Shown: positions 55,894 through 64,000 of the stretch, one piece after another | Numbering within the stretch: the stretch's first letter is position 1 | How the letters are laid out: each line of letters starts with the position of its first letter | From: G965230065 sp965230065 | GTDB lineage: Bacteria > Bacteroidota > Bacteroidia > Cytophagales > Cyclobacteriaceae | NCBI GenBank assembly: GCA_965230065.1 | Contig: OZ245942.1 | Location: 4,774,001 to 4,838,000 of the forward strand | Length of the DNA: 64,000 nucleotides | Direction of reading: 5' to 3' | The notes under the pieces: model-generated | Seen by the model: only the letters and a program-made list of their open reading frames with translations | Told to the model about the DNA's origin: nothing | The model's database searches: none | Made by a program: the position numbers and the translations under genes

Positions 55894-56409
55894 ATGTGGC
55901 TTTGTACTGCTACCTGCTTGGTTTTTCTAAAGTTACAAAAATACACACCTTCTCCCTAAAGTTTGTTACAAAAATCAGAGTTTGTTTAACTTTATTTCTC
56001 TATGTGTGTAATACAAAAAAAGAAGAATGAAAAACCAAAAAAAACTTATGCGAACAACGGTTAAATATAACTGCCACAACATCAGGCAGATAGAAAAAAT
56101 ACCGTCTATATAAAAAACACAAGAATTGTTTATTCAATGTTAGGCTAAAATTGCTTATCAGGCAAATGAAATAAAGATATATATTTTTATTTGAGTAATT
56201 ATTGACTTTTCAAAAACTCAAAGTTTGCATAAATTTAAAAGTGATAAAATATGTAAAAGTTCGCCTAGTTTTTATATATTAAGGACAGAGGGAAGGCAAG
56301 CTTTATTTGTGGCTTATGCTTTTTACCTTATTTTTGAATTTTGATTCTTGAGATGATGTGTTCGTCAAAACCATGTGGTTGGGCGAATAAAGTAATCAAC
56401 TATATTTAC
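55894..56409. other. AT-rich divergent region between dnaB and mpl
   Basis: 516 bp hold the promoter side of dnaB (minus, possible -7 box at 55936-55943) and of mpl (plus, 56307-56336). A small CTGCC/GGCAG hairpin lies near 56071-56095. I see no small ORF or repeat with support. Confidence 0.55.
56307..56336 (+). promoter_or_regulatory. Bacteroidota-type promoter for mpl
   Basis: TTG at 56307-56309, a 19-bp spacer and TATTTTTG at 56329-56336 match the consensus well. Transcription would begin near 56343, which rules out the TTG at 56341 as a start codon and supports the ATG at 56410. Confidence 0.65.
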
Positions 56410-57795
56410 ATGCCAAACAATACCTCCAAAATACATTTTATAGCCATTGGTGGCAGTGTGATGCACGCCCTGGCCATTAGTTTAGCACGTCAGGGAAGCA
56501 TAGTATCGGGTTCTGACGATGTGATTTACGACCCGGCCAAGTCTTCATTAGAAGAACAAGGGCTATTGCCCCCGGAATTTGGGTGGTTTCCTGAAAAAAT
56601 CACCCCGGAGATGGATGCGATTATCTTAGGGATGCATGCCCGCCCCGATAACCCTGAACTGAAGCGGGCAAAGGAACTGGGCATAAAGGTATATTCTTAT
56701 CCTGAATATGTTTACCTCCAATGTCAGGATAAGCAGCGAGTGGTGGTGGCCGGAAGCCATGGCAAAACGACGATCACTGCTATGCTTTTGCATGTGCTGT
56801 CGTATTGTAAACGGGAATTCGACTATGTAATTGGTGCAAAAGTAGCACAGTTGCCGGGCATGATCAAACTCACTGACGCACCCATTATCATTATTGAAGG
56901 GGATGAGTATTTGTCTTCCCCCATTGACAATTCGCCGAAATTCCTGAAGTATCATCACCACATTGGTCTTATTAGTGGCGTGGCGTGGGATCATTACAAT
57001 GTTTTTCCATCATTAGATGAATATGTAAAGCAGTTTGATGCTTTTGCCGACCTCACGCCCAAGGCAGGCACTTTGGTATATTGTGAAGAAGATGACCTGG
57101 CTGCCATTATTGGAAGTAAAGAGCGAAATGATGTAACGCCCATTGCTTACAATGCACATAAGCATAAAGTTAAAAATGGAATTACTTATCTGAAAACCGA
57201 TGGGGGAGAAGTGCCGGTAAAAGTTTTTGGATACCATAATATGCAAAATATTAATGGTGCACTGGCACTTAGCAAAAGACTGGGTATTTTACCAGCCTCA
57301 TTTTATGAAGCTATCCAAACCTTTGAAGGTGCCAACAAACGTTTAGAAAGGGTTAGTGCCGGAGAAAACGTAGCTGTTTTTAAGGACTTCGCGCATGCGC
57401 CATCCAAACTAAAAGCTACCACCAAAGCAGTAAAAGAACAGTTTCCTGACCGTAAGCTGACCGCTTGTATGGAGTTACATACCTACAGCAGCCTGAATGG
57501 TGAATTTATTGACCAGTACAGAGATGCCTTTAAAGCGGCAGATGTGGCGATCGTATATCATAATCCCGCTGTGGCGCGTCAAAAGCATTTGAATCCCCTT
57601 ACTGATGAACTGATTAAAAAAGCTTTTCACCGGGATGATATAATGGTTTTTACCAACAGCGCCAAGCTGCTGGAGTTTTTACAGGAAAGCACATGGAAAG
57701 ATGCCAACCTGCTTATGATGAGCTCAGGAACTTTTGATGGGATTGATGTAAATGATCTGGGAAAAAAGATTGTGGCACAAAATACAATGGTTTAG
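56410..57795 (+). CDS. mpl: Mur ligase: UDP-MurNAc:L-Ala-gamma-D-Glu-meso-DAP ligase (Mpl)
   Basis: 461 residues from the ATG at 56410. IHFIAIGGSVMHALAISL at the front, AGSHGKTTITAML (about 114-126, ATP loop), IIEGDEY and FAHAPSKLKATTKAVKE are as in Mpl rather than MurC, which ends differently. It joins recovered murein tripeptide to UDP-MurNAc in cell-wall recycling. Bacteroidota copies are often labelled peptidoglycan synthetase. It is the first gene of a run with an exonuclease and OtsA-OtsB. The start was chosen from the promoter at 56307-56336. Confidence 0.8.
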   Translation: MPNNTSKIHFIAIGGSVMHALAISLARQGSIVSGSDDVIYDPAKSSLEEQGLLPPEFGWFPEKITPEMDAIILGMHARPDNPELKRAKELGIKVYSYPEYVYLQCQDKQRVVVAGSHGKTTITAMLLHVLSYCKREFDYVIGAKVAQLPGMIKLTDAPIIIIEGDEYLSSPIDNSPKFLKYHHHIGLISGVAWDHYNVFPSLDEYVKQFDAFADLTPKAGTLVYCEEDDLAAIIGSKERNDVTPIAYNAHKHKVKNGITYLKTDGGEVPVKVFGYHNMQNINGALALSKRLGILPASFYEAIQTFEGANKRLERVSAGENVAVFKDFAHAPSKLKATTKAVKEQFPDRKLTACMELHTYSSLNGEFIDQYRDAFKAADVAIVYHNPAVARQKHLNPLTDELIKKAFHRDDIMVFTNSAKLLEFLQESTWKDANLLMMSSGTFDGIDVNDLGKKIVAQNTMV

Positions 57796-57828
57796 ATAGT
57801 AATAAGCGATCAAACAAGTAAAATTTTC

Positions 57829-58635
57829 ATGCAATTAAATTTAAAAAATCCGCTGGTTTTTTTTGATCTTGAAACAACGGGTACTAATATCTCTAAAGAT
57901 CGTATCATAGAGCTGGCTATGGTAAAGCTAATGCCCAACGGAGAACAGCACAAGCATATTGAAAGGGTGCATCCGGAAATGTCCATACCGGCTGAATCCA
58001 GCATGATACATGGCATTTATGATGAAGATGTGAAAGATGCCCAGCCCTTTAAGGCGATTGCCAAAAACCTTGCCCGCTTTCTGGAAGGGTGCGACCTGGC
58101 AGGATTTAATATCATCCGGTTTGATGTGCCTATGTTGGTAGAGGAGTTTTTAAGGGCTGATGTGGATTTTGAAATAAACAACCGAAAGTTAGTAGATGCC
58201 CAAAAAATATTTCACCTGATGGAAAAAAGAACGCTGTCAGCCGCGTTGAAATTTTATTGCAACAAAAACCTGGAAGATGCGCATAGTGCTGAAGCGGATA
58301 CCATCGCTTCTTATGAAGTGCTGAAGGCGCAGGTAGAGCGTTACATGGGTGAACCTGTGGTGGATGCCCAGGGCAAGCAGGTAGGTACGGTTGAAAACAA
58401 TATGGAAAGTTTGCATAACATCTCTTCTTCCAATATGGTTGATTTGGCTGGCAGGATTGTACGCAATGTAGCAGGGGTAGAGGTGTTTAATTTCGGAAAG
58501 CACAAGCAAAAACCCGTTACTGAAGTTTTTCAACGCGAACCGGGCTATTACGACTGGATGATGCGCGGAGACTTTCCCCTGGATACGAAAAGAAGACTGA
58601 CTGAGATAAAACTTCGAAATTTTAATAATAAGTAG
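57829..58635 (+). CDS. DnaQ-like 3'-5' exonuclease
   Basis: 268 residues. The DEDDh motifs are ExoI FFDLETTG (about 11-18), ExoII AGFNIIRFDVPML (about 88-100) and ExoIII HSAEADTIAS (about 145-154), so the catalytic site is intact. The C-terminal 80 residues (FNFGKHKQKPVTEVF...DWMMRGDFP) resemble the extra domain of Bacteroidota epsilon-like proteins. It could be a proofreading subunit or a general exonuclease. It lies 33 bp after mpl. Confidence 0.85.
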   Translation: MQLNLKNPLVFFDLETTGTNISKDRIIELAMVKLMPNGEQHKHIERVHPEMSIPAESSMIHGIYDEDVKDAQPFKAIAKNLARFLEGCDLAGFNIIRFDVPMLVEEFLRADVDFEINNRKLVDAQKIFHLMEKRTLSAALKFYCNKNLEDAHSAEADTIASYEVLKAQVERYMGEPVVDAQGKQVGTVENNMESLHNISSSNMVDLAGRIVRNVAGVEVFNFGKHKQKPVTEVFQREPGYYDWMMRGDFPLDTKRRLTEIKLRNFNNK

Positions 58636-58640
58636 ACGGA

Positions 58641-58694
58641 AGACGGGAGCCCGAAGACCAAAACTTGATACTTTCGGTCTTCCGGCTCCGGTCT
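58641..58694. repeat. Large intergenic hairpin element
   Basis: AGACGGGAGCCCGAAGACC (58641-58659) pairs with GGTCTTCCGGCTCCGGTCT (58676-58694) at 17 of 19 positions, around a 16-base loop. It begins 5 bp after the exonuclease stop codon and has no U-tract. The arms are built of GAAGAC-like words. It may be a dispersed palindromic repeat or an mRNA-stabilising hairpin before otsAB. Confidence 0.75.
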
Positions 58695-58739
58695 GCAATA
58701 AGACAACCTTAACCCAAACGTTAAAAAATATTCTCTACC

Positions 58740-60950
58740 ATGGCTAAAACGATCATTATTTCTAACCGCCTTCCCATTAAAATTGCAAAAAATGAAAAGG
58801 GTAAGCTTTCTTATCATCCGAGCGCGGGAGGGCTTGCTACCGGCCTTAGCTCAATTTACAAGGAAGGAGACAATATTTGGATTGGGTGGCCAGGCATAGT
58901 TACGAATAAAAAACAAGAAAAAGAAGAAATTACGGTTGCCCTTAACAATGAAAGCATGCATCCGGTTTTTCTCACTGAAGATGATATCCATGATTATTAC
59001 GAAGGTTTTAGCAATGAAACAATATGGCCAAACTTTCATTACTTTAACCAATATGCTATCTATGACCAGGACTTGTGGGAAGCCTACTTACGGGTAAATA
59101 AAAAGTTTTGTGATGAGGTATTGAAAAAAGCCGACCCCGAAGACACCATCTGGGTACACGATTATCAGCTGATGCTGGTGCCAGGTATGCTACGCAACCA
59201 TCTTCCGGATGCCAATATTGGGTTTTTCCTGCATATTCCTTTTCCTTCCTACGAAGTTTTCAGGCTCATGCCCTGGCGTAAAGAAATCCTGGATGGTGTT
59301 TTGGGTTCCGACCTTATTGGCTTCCATACTTATGACGATATGCGACACTTTTTGAGTTCGGTGAGCCGCATTATTGGGCTGAGCAATGCGCAGGGGCAGG
59401 TGGTTGTTGGCAACCGCAAAGTATTGGTAGACTCCTTCCCTATGGGAATCGATTATGATAAATATGCCGAAGCCGCAGCCTCACCCGAAGCCCTGGAAAA
59501 AGAAGTGTATTACCGTATTTCATTGGGAGACCAGAAACTCATGCTTTCTATAGATCGCCTGGATTATTCAAAAGGAATACCCCAGCGGCTGATGGCATTT
59601 GACCTTTTCTTCGAGAGACACCCTCAATACAAAGGGAAAGTATCATTGCTGATGGTGGTAGTGCCTTCAAGGGATAATGTGGGTAAATACAAAGAACTAA
59701 AAGAAGAAGTAGACCGCCTGGTAGGATATGTGAATGGAAAATACGGCAAAATTAACTGGACTCCGGTTCATTTTTTCTATCGCTCCTTTCCGCTGGAAGA
59801 GCTTTCTGCTTTTTATCGCATGGCTGATGTAGCCTTGGTTACCCCCATGCGGGATGGAATGAATTTGGTTTGTAAAGAGTTTATCGCCAGCAAACTCAAC
59901 AAAAAAGGAGTGTTGATATTAAGTGAAATGTGTGGTGCCTCCAAAGAGTTGTCAGATGCAATCCTTATTAACCCCAATGATATTAACCAAGTTGTGGAGG
60001 CAATTTACAATGCGCTTACCATGCCGGAAGAAGAGCAGGTTTTGCATAATACCAATATGCAAAAATCATTAAAACGTTATAATATTACCCATTGGGTAAA
60101 TTTATTTATGGACAGTTTGGAAAAAGTAAAAGAAATGCAAGAAGATATGAAAACAAGAAAGCTGGATAAAGCTTCATTGAATAAGGTATTGGAGAAGTAT
60201 CAATCGGCTGAAACACGGTTAATATTCCTCGATTATGATGGAACGCTGACCGGTTTTTTCAATGACCCGCTGGATGCTAAGCCTGACGAAGAATTATTAG
60301 ACATTATCAAAAACCTAAAAAAGGATGAAAAAAACAGGGTGGCAGTAATCAGTGGCCGGGCACGCAACATCCTTGAGGAGTGGGTTGGACATTTGCAGGT
60401 TGATATGATTGCCGAACATGGAGTATGGCTCAAACCTGCTGATGGGGACTGGGAAATGATTTCCAGCTTAACAGATGAGTGGAAAAAGGAAATCCAACCG
60501 CTGGTAGAGTTGTATGTTGACCGAACACCAGGCTCATTCATTGAAGAAAAAGATTATTCACTGGTGTGGCATTATCGTAAGGTAGAAACCGGACTGGGTG
60601 AATTGAGAACCAGGGAGCTGCTTAGCCAGTTGAAATATATTTCTTCTGATGGTGATTTACAGATTCTGGAAGGGGATAAAGTTGTAGAAATCAAAGACCG
60701 GGACATCAATAAGGGGAAAGGTGCTAAAATATGGCTGCAAAGGTTTCCTCATGATTTTGCCCTGGCCGTTGGCGATGATGCTACGGACGAAGATACCTTC
60801 AAGGCAATGCCGAAAGATGCTTTTACGATCAAAGTAGGAAGCAGTACTTCAGCAGCAAAATTCAATGTAGACTCCTATAAAGAAGTACGGGAAATATTGA
60901 AAGTATTGGGGGGAACAAAAAAACAGTTAGAACCTCAAGAAAAATCCTGA
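58740..60950 (+). CDS. Bifunctional trehalose-6-phosphate synthase/phosphatase (OtsA-OtsB fusion)
   Basis: 736 residues. A GT20 synthase fills about 1-465: IIISNRLPIK, WVHDYQLMLVP, FLHIPFPSYEVFR, SIDRLDYSKGI, MRDGMNLVCKEF. A HAD-type phosphatase (about 490-725) follows with LIFLDYDGTLTGF and GDDATDEDTF. It makes trehalose from UDP-glucose and glucose 6-phosphate, a stress protectant and compatible solute. OtsA-OtsB fusion in this order is common in Bacteroidota. The hairpin at 58641 separates it from the exonuclease gene. Confidence 0.93.
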   Translation: MAKTIIISNRLPIKIAKNEKGKLSYHPSAGGLATGLSSIYKEGDNIWIGWPGIVTNKKQEKEEITVALNNESMHPVFLTEDDIHDYYEGFSNETIWPNFHYFNQYAIYDQDLWEAYLRVNKKFCDEVLKKADPEDTIWVHDYQLMLVPGMLRNHLPDANIGFFLHIPFPSYEVFRLMPWRKEILDGVLGSDLIGFHTYDDMRHFLSSVSRIIGLSNAQGQVVVGNRKVLVDSFPMGIDYDKYAEAAASPEALEKEVYYRISLGDQKLMLSIDRLDYSKGIPQRLMAFDLFFERHPQYKGKVSLLMVVVPSRDNVGKYKELKEEVDRLVGYVNGKYGKINWTPVHFFYRSFPLEELSAFYRMADVALVTPMRDGMNLVCKEFIASKLNKKGVLILSEMCGASKELSDAILINPNDINQVVEAIYNALTMPEEEQVLHNTNMQKSLKRYNITHWVNLFMDSLEKVKEMQEDMKTRKLDKASLNKVLEKYQSAETRLIFLDYDGTLTGFFNDPLDAKPDEELLDIIKNLKKDEKNRVAVISGRARNILEEWVGHLQVDMIAEHGVWLKPADGDWEMISSLTDEWKKEIQPLVELYVDRTPGSFIEEKDYSLVWHYRKVETGLGELRTRELLSQLKYISSDGDLQILEGDKVVEIKDRDINKGKGAKIWLQRFPHDFALAVGDDATDEDTFKAMPKDAFTIKVGSSTSAAKFNVDSYKEVREILKVLGGTKKQLEPQEKS

Positions 60951-60958
60951 TTTCAAAA

Positions 60959-62608
60959 TCAATTGAGTAATTCCTTCGCATTTTGGAAGGCAATGTCGGT
61001 GGGGTTATCCCCACCCAGCATTTTAGCGATCTCCAGTACTCGTTCCTCCCGGGTCAGTTTCTTAATTTTGCTTACGGCTTTGGCTGCGCTGCTGTCTTTA
61101 TATACAAAGTAATGCGCATCTCCCTTGGCTGCTACTTGTGGCAAATGGCTAATTGAAATCACCTGATGGTTTTTTGACATTTCTTTCATCATGTTTACCA
61201 TCTTGATGGCAATTTCGCCGGATACTCCCGTATCAATTTCGTCGAAAATAATGGTAGGCAGCGAAGTTTTGTCAGCCAGTAGGTATTTGATACAAAACAT
61301 CAGGCGAGAAAACTCACCCCCGGAGGCTACCCTGCGCAATTCCTGCGGAGCAATTCCTTTATTGGCAGAGAATAAGATACTGATTTCATCAATACCCATG
61401 TCTGTAGGTTCTACATTTTTGAGGGCCACATCCATAGATGCATCAGGAATGCCTAAGTTTTTTAGCAAACCGACAATTTCGTTACAAACCTTATTAAAAA
61501 CGCTTTTTCTGGACGAAGTAAGCGCTTTTGCACTATCCATCATTTGCCCGTATGCAGCTTCACTGTCTTTTTTCAGGGCAAGTAGTTCACTGTCCAGGTT
61601 TTGGGCTTTTTCTACTTTTTCTTCCAGTCGCCCCTGTATTTCCAATAACTCTGCATTGCTGCTTACATGATGTTTTTTCTGAAGTTTATTGATGAGGTCA
61701 AGCCGCTCCCGTATGGAGTCAGCCTTATCAAAATCTACAACAACTTCATCAGAAGCCAGCTCAGCTTCACTGCAAATATCCCGTAATTCAATCATACAGC
61801 TGTCTACTCGCTGGTATATGCCTTCAAATTTAGCAGAGATAGGGGCTATTTTGCCCATTGCCTGTCTGATTTCAGCCAGCATATTATCAACCGATTGGTC
61901 GGGGTTGCTCAGCAGCATAATCATGACCCCCAACTGCTCTTTGATATTGCCCGCATTTTCCATCACTTGCAGCTCTTCTTCCAGCAGCGGCTGTTCTTCA
62001 GCATCCAGCTTTGCTTTCAGCAATTCTTCCAGTAAGTAGGCATTGTAATCAGCTTCTTGCTGAATACGTGCAGATTCAGCCTCCAAACGCTCATATTCAC
62101 TGCTGATTTTCCGGTACAACTGATAGTTTTTGCGATAAGTTTGGAGCAACTCCTCATTGTTGGCAAAAACATCGATGATTTGCAATTGAAAAGAATTGTC
62201 GCCCAGCAGCAGGCTATCGTGTTGGCTGTGGATGTCTACGAGTTGCCCCCCAATATCCCGCAAAGTTTCCAGTCTTACGGGAGTGTCATTAACAAAAGCC
62301 CTTGATTTGCCATTGGGTGCAATTTCGCGCCGTAAAATACAAACAGGGTCATAATCAAGTTCTTTTTGGTCAAAAATTGATTCCAGGCTGAATTTATTAA
62401 CCGTAAAAACACCTTCTACAATACATTTTTTGTCTTCATTATACAAAGTAGATTTATCGGCACGGTTGCCCAGTAGCAGTCCAATGGCCCCCAGCATGAT
62501 TGATTTGCCGGCGCCTGTTTCACCTGTAATAATATTTAGCCACTCTGAAGGCTGCATTTCCAGTTCTTCCAGCAGGGCGTAATTTTTGATAACCAGGTTT
62601 TTCAACAT
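60959..62608 (-). CDS. recN: DNA repair protein RecN
   Basis: 549 residues from the ATG at 62608; the frame extends 12 codons further upstream (62644), but MLKNLVIKNYALLEEL is the usual start. Walker A GETGAGKSIMLG, a coiled-coil middle, signature ASGGEFSRLM and Walker B IIFDEIDTGVSG are intact. This SMC-like protein acts early in double-strand break repair. It is the third gene in a minus-strand run behind coaBC and the DUF4835 gene (36-bp gap). Confidence 0.94.
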   Translation of the reverse strand: MLKNLVIKNYALLEELEMQPSEWLNIITGETGAGKSIMLGAIGLLLGNRADKSTLYNEDKKCIVEGVFTVNKFSLESIFDQKELDYDPVCILRREIAPNGKSRAFVNDTPVRLETLRDIGGQLVDIHSQHDSLLLGDNSFQLQIIDVFANNEELLQTYRKNYQLYRKISSEYERLEAESARIQQEADYNAYLLEELLKAKLDAEEQPLLEEELQVMENAGNIKEQLGVMIMLLSNPDQSVDNMLAEIRQAMGKIAPISAKFEGIYQRVDSCMIELRDICSEAELASDEVVVDFDKADSIRERLDLINKLQKKHHVSSNAELLEIQGRLEEKVEKAQNLDSELLALKKDSEAAYGQMMDSAKALTSSRKSVFNKVCNEIVGLLKNLGIPDASMDVALKNVEPTDMGIDEISILFSANKGIAPQELRRVASGGEFSRLMFCIKYLLADKTSLPTIIFDEIDTGVSGEIAIKMVNMMKEMSKNHQVISISHLPQVAAKGDAHYFVYKDSSAAKAVSKIKKLTREERVLEIAKMLGGDNPTDIAFQNAKELLN

Positions 62609-62644
62609 ACTGCAAAGGTAGCAAAACCTAAAATAGTGGTGCAA

Positions 62645-63553
62645 TTAATTCTGGATAATCACACTGTATTTTTCAGTTTGGGTAGGGTCAATAGCTACAA
62701 GAGTGTTATAAGCTTCCTGTCTTATTTGCGGGTTGCCCTTCGAGAAAATACTGACTAATTCATTGTGCTTGGCATCCAGGAACGAAATAATAAGAATAGA
62801 TTGTGGTTGTATTTTCCGTACTTCTTCAATGGCTTTCAGGGCTGAGAGAATATTGACACGACTTTCTTCTTCATTGGTGATGAATGTATCAAGGCCTTGC
62901 CGGTGGTATGAATAAAAGCCCTCTCTTACGGGCTGCATTTGCTGATTGATCAGGTTTTCTACCAACCAATACCGATTACGCCTGCGGTTACTGCCAAACT
63001 GATCCCATCCTGGGTCTCCGGTGGCTTGTTGTGCATTGTTTACGATCATTTGGGCAATCTCGAAATAGGGTGTACCTCCCATTTCACTGAAAGAGTCGTA
63101 ATCTAACCCAATAATCAGGTAAGCGTAAAATGCCAGCAAACTGGAAATATTACTGGTAAAGTTATTTTCATTGAACTCAAGTGGCTGCGATTCAACATAC
63201 TGAAACTGCCAGTTGCGGTCGGCAAAGTTCAATAATATGGACTCATAACTGGTATTAAAAATTGGGCGGGAGGACTGAATTTGTACAGTAGCACTAAAAT
63301 TACCTACGGAAGGCATTTGGTCAATGGTAATAATCAGGTTACAATTAATTCGTTCCTCCGGTTTAAATGTATCATTTGTCCATTTTCTGTTATTAAGAAA
63401 CTGTACAAATGATGTTTCCATATCTTGAAAAATACGCGTTTCTGTAGTTTGAACAGTCTGGTAGTTAACAACCACATTGGCATTCAGTTCCTGGCAAATG
63501 CCCTGAAAAGCAATAGCCAGCAATGCAAAAAAAATAAAAAGTGATTTACCCAT
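62645..63553 (-). CDS. DUF4835 secreted protein
   Basis: 302 residues from the ATG at 63553, which gives a clean signal peptide ending GICQ. The body ELNANVVVNYQTVQTTETRIFQDME is typical of DUF4835, a Bacteroidota family of unknown role that usually lies between coaBC and recN, as here. Its start overlaps the coaBC stop by 8 bp. A periplasmic or envelope function is likely; nothing further can be read. Confidence 0.88.
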   Translation of the reverse strand: MGKSLFIFFALLAIAFQGICQELNANVVVNYQTVQTTETRIFQDMETSFVQFLNNRKWTNDTFKPEERINCNLIITIDQMPSVGNFSATVQIQSSRPIFNTSYESILLNFADRNWQFQYVESQPLEFNENNFTSNISSLLAFYAYLIIGLDYDSFSEMGGTPYFEIAQMIVNNAQQATGDPGWDQFGSNRRRNRYWLVENLINQQMQPVREGFYSYHRQGLDTFITNEEESRVNILSALKAIEEVRKIQPQSILIISFLDAKHNELVSIFSKGNPQIRQEAYNTLVAIDPTQTEKYSVIIQN

Positions 63554-64000
63554 GTAAATTAGTGATAATGGCATCGATAATATCTTGCGCAACATCCTGC
63601 TTACTTTTTAACGGAAATTCTTGAATTTGATTGTCAGTACGCCTGATGATTTTTATTTTGTTCGTATCGTGTGCAAAACCTGCACCTTTGTCATTCAAAG
63701 AATTAAGTACGATTAAGTCAAGGTTTTTTCCATGTAGTTTTTCTATGGCATTTTTCTCTTCATGCTGTGTTTCTAATGCAAAGCCAACGATCATTTGTGA
63801 TGACTTTTTGATTTTTCCCAGCGAAGCAGCAATGTCTTTGGTTTTTACCAAATGTAAATTGAATGCATCGGTTGTTTTTTTTATTTTTTGGTCAGCGGGT
63901 TTAGCGGGAGAATAATCAGAAACGGCTGCTGACATGATGGCAATATCACATTGCGGAAAATGTTGTATACAGGCTTCGTACATCTGTTGTGCCGAAGTTA
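63546..64000 (-). CDS. coaBC: Phosphopantothenoylcysteine ligase part of CoaBC (5' end outside window)
   Basis: The frame is open to the window edge, so the gene begins beyond position 64000. The visible 150 or so residues are the C-terminal half of the CoaB domain: IAIMSAAVSDYSP, FALETQHEEKNAI, LIVLNSLNDKGAGF and the closing SKQDVAQDIIDAI. The ATG at 63983 is internal (TSAQQ precedes it in frame). CoaBC joins cysteine to phosphopantothenate and decarboxylates it in coenzyme A synthesis. It overlaps the DUF4835 gene. Confidence 0.93.
   Translation of the reverse strand, partial: TSAQQMYEACIQHFPQCDIAIMSAAVSDYSPAKPADQKIKKTTDAFNLHLVKTKDIAASLGKIKKSSQMIVGFALETQHEEKNAIEKLHGKNLDLIVLNSLNDKGAGFAHDTNKIKIIRRTDNQIQEFPLKSKQDVAQDIIDAIITNLHG

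Noticed and set aside
56341..56409. Longer N-terminus of mpl from the TTG at 56341
   Set aside because: The promoter at 56307-56336 would start transcription near 56343, and the added residues do not look like the Mpl family.

Overview
The window looks like chromosomal DNA of a Bacteroidota bacterium, probably of the Cytophagales group; the lineage is inferred from gene content. Pointers are a C-terminal type IX secretion sorting domain on a giant exoprotein, a DUF4835 protein, a bacterial (group II type) geranylgeranylglyceryl phosphate synthase, an OtsA-OtsB fusion, promoters of the TTG-N19/20-TAnnTTTG type, few Shine-Dalgarno sites, and an AT-rich base composition. There is no rRNA, CRISPR array, insertion sequence or prophage.

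Layout. 1-13034: two giant secreted proteins on the minus strand (the first is cut by the window edge), each joining an alpha/beta-hydrolase (feruloyl-esterase-like) domain to PA14, fibronectin III and other beta-sandwich modules. The first carries an exact 798-bp in-frame tandem repeat. 13595-28638: a surface-polysaccharide locus with two GT-C-type membrane proteins, an EEP-family hydrolase, two sulfotransferases, a Wzy-like polymerase, a 38-residue membrane peptide, a GT4 glycosyltransferase, a Wzx-like flippase, a half-length TolC-like protein, a Wzc-like co-polymerase and a UbiA-type polyprenyl-phosphate phosphoribosyltransferase. Together they could build, sulfate, flip, polymerise and export a glycan.

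28799-36331: a two-domain thioredoxin-fold protein converges on a complete SUF iron-sulfur operon (sufB-C-D-S-E, a DUF59 gene and a bacilliredoxin). 36495-37305: an Lrp/AsnC regulator, then an odd 110-nt tRNA-like gene with its own terminator. 37487-50907: mixed metabolism: acyl-CoA synthetase, vanadium-haloperoxidase-like lipoprotein, DUF1223 protein, ABC exporter plus truA, a sugar-kinase-like APH protein, a Na/Pi transporter, two small membrane proteins with GGGP synthase, and a ribA/RibD-reductase/dehydrogenase operon.

51133-64000: MATE transporter, pdxH, dnaB interrupted by an intein in its Walker A motif, mpl, a DnaQ-like exonuclease, trehalose synthase/phosphatase, recN, DUF4835 and the 3' part of coaBC.

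Most worth a second look: the tRNA-like gene (leucine-type body, AUC in the anticodon position, G discriminator, 41-nt variable region); the DnaB intein whose second LAGLIDADG motif has lost its acidic residue; the perfect tandem repeat in the first giant exoprotein; the riboflavin-type enzymes coupled to a dehydrogenase; and the phosphoribosyl-lipid enzyme inside the glycan locus. All identifications come from reading sequence and motifs; no database search was run.
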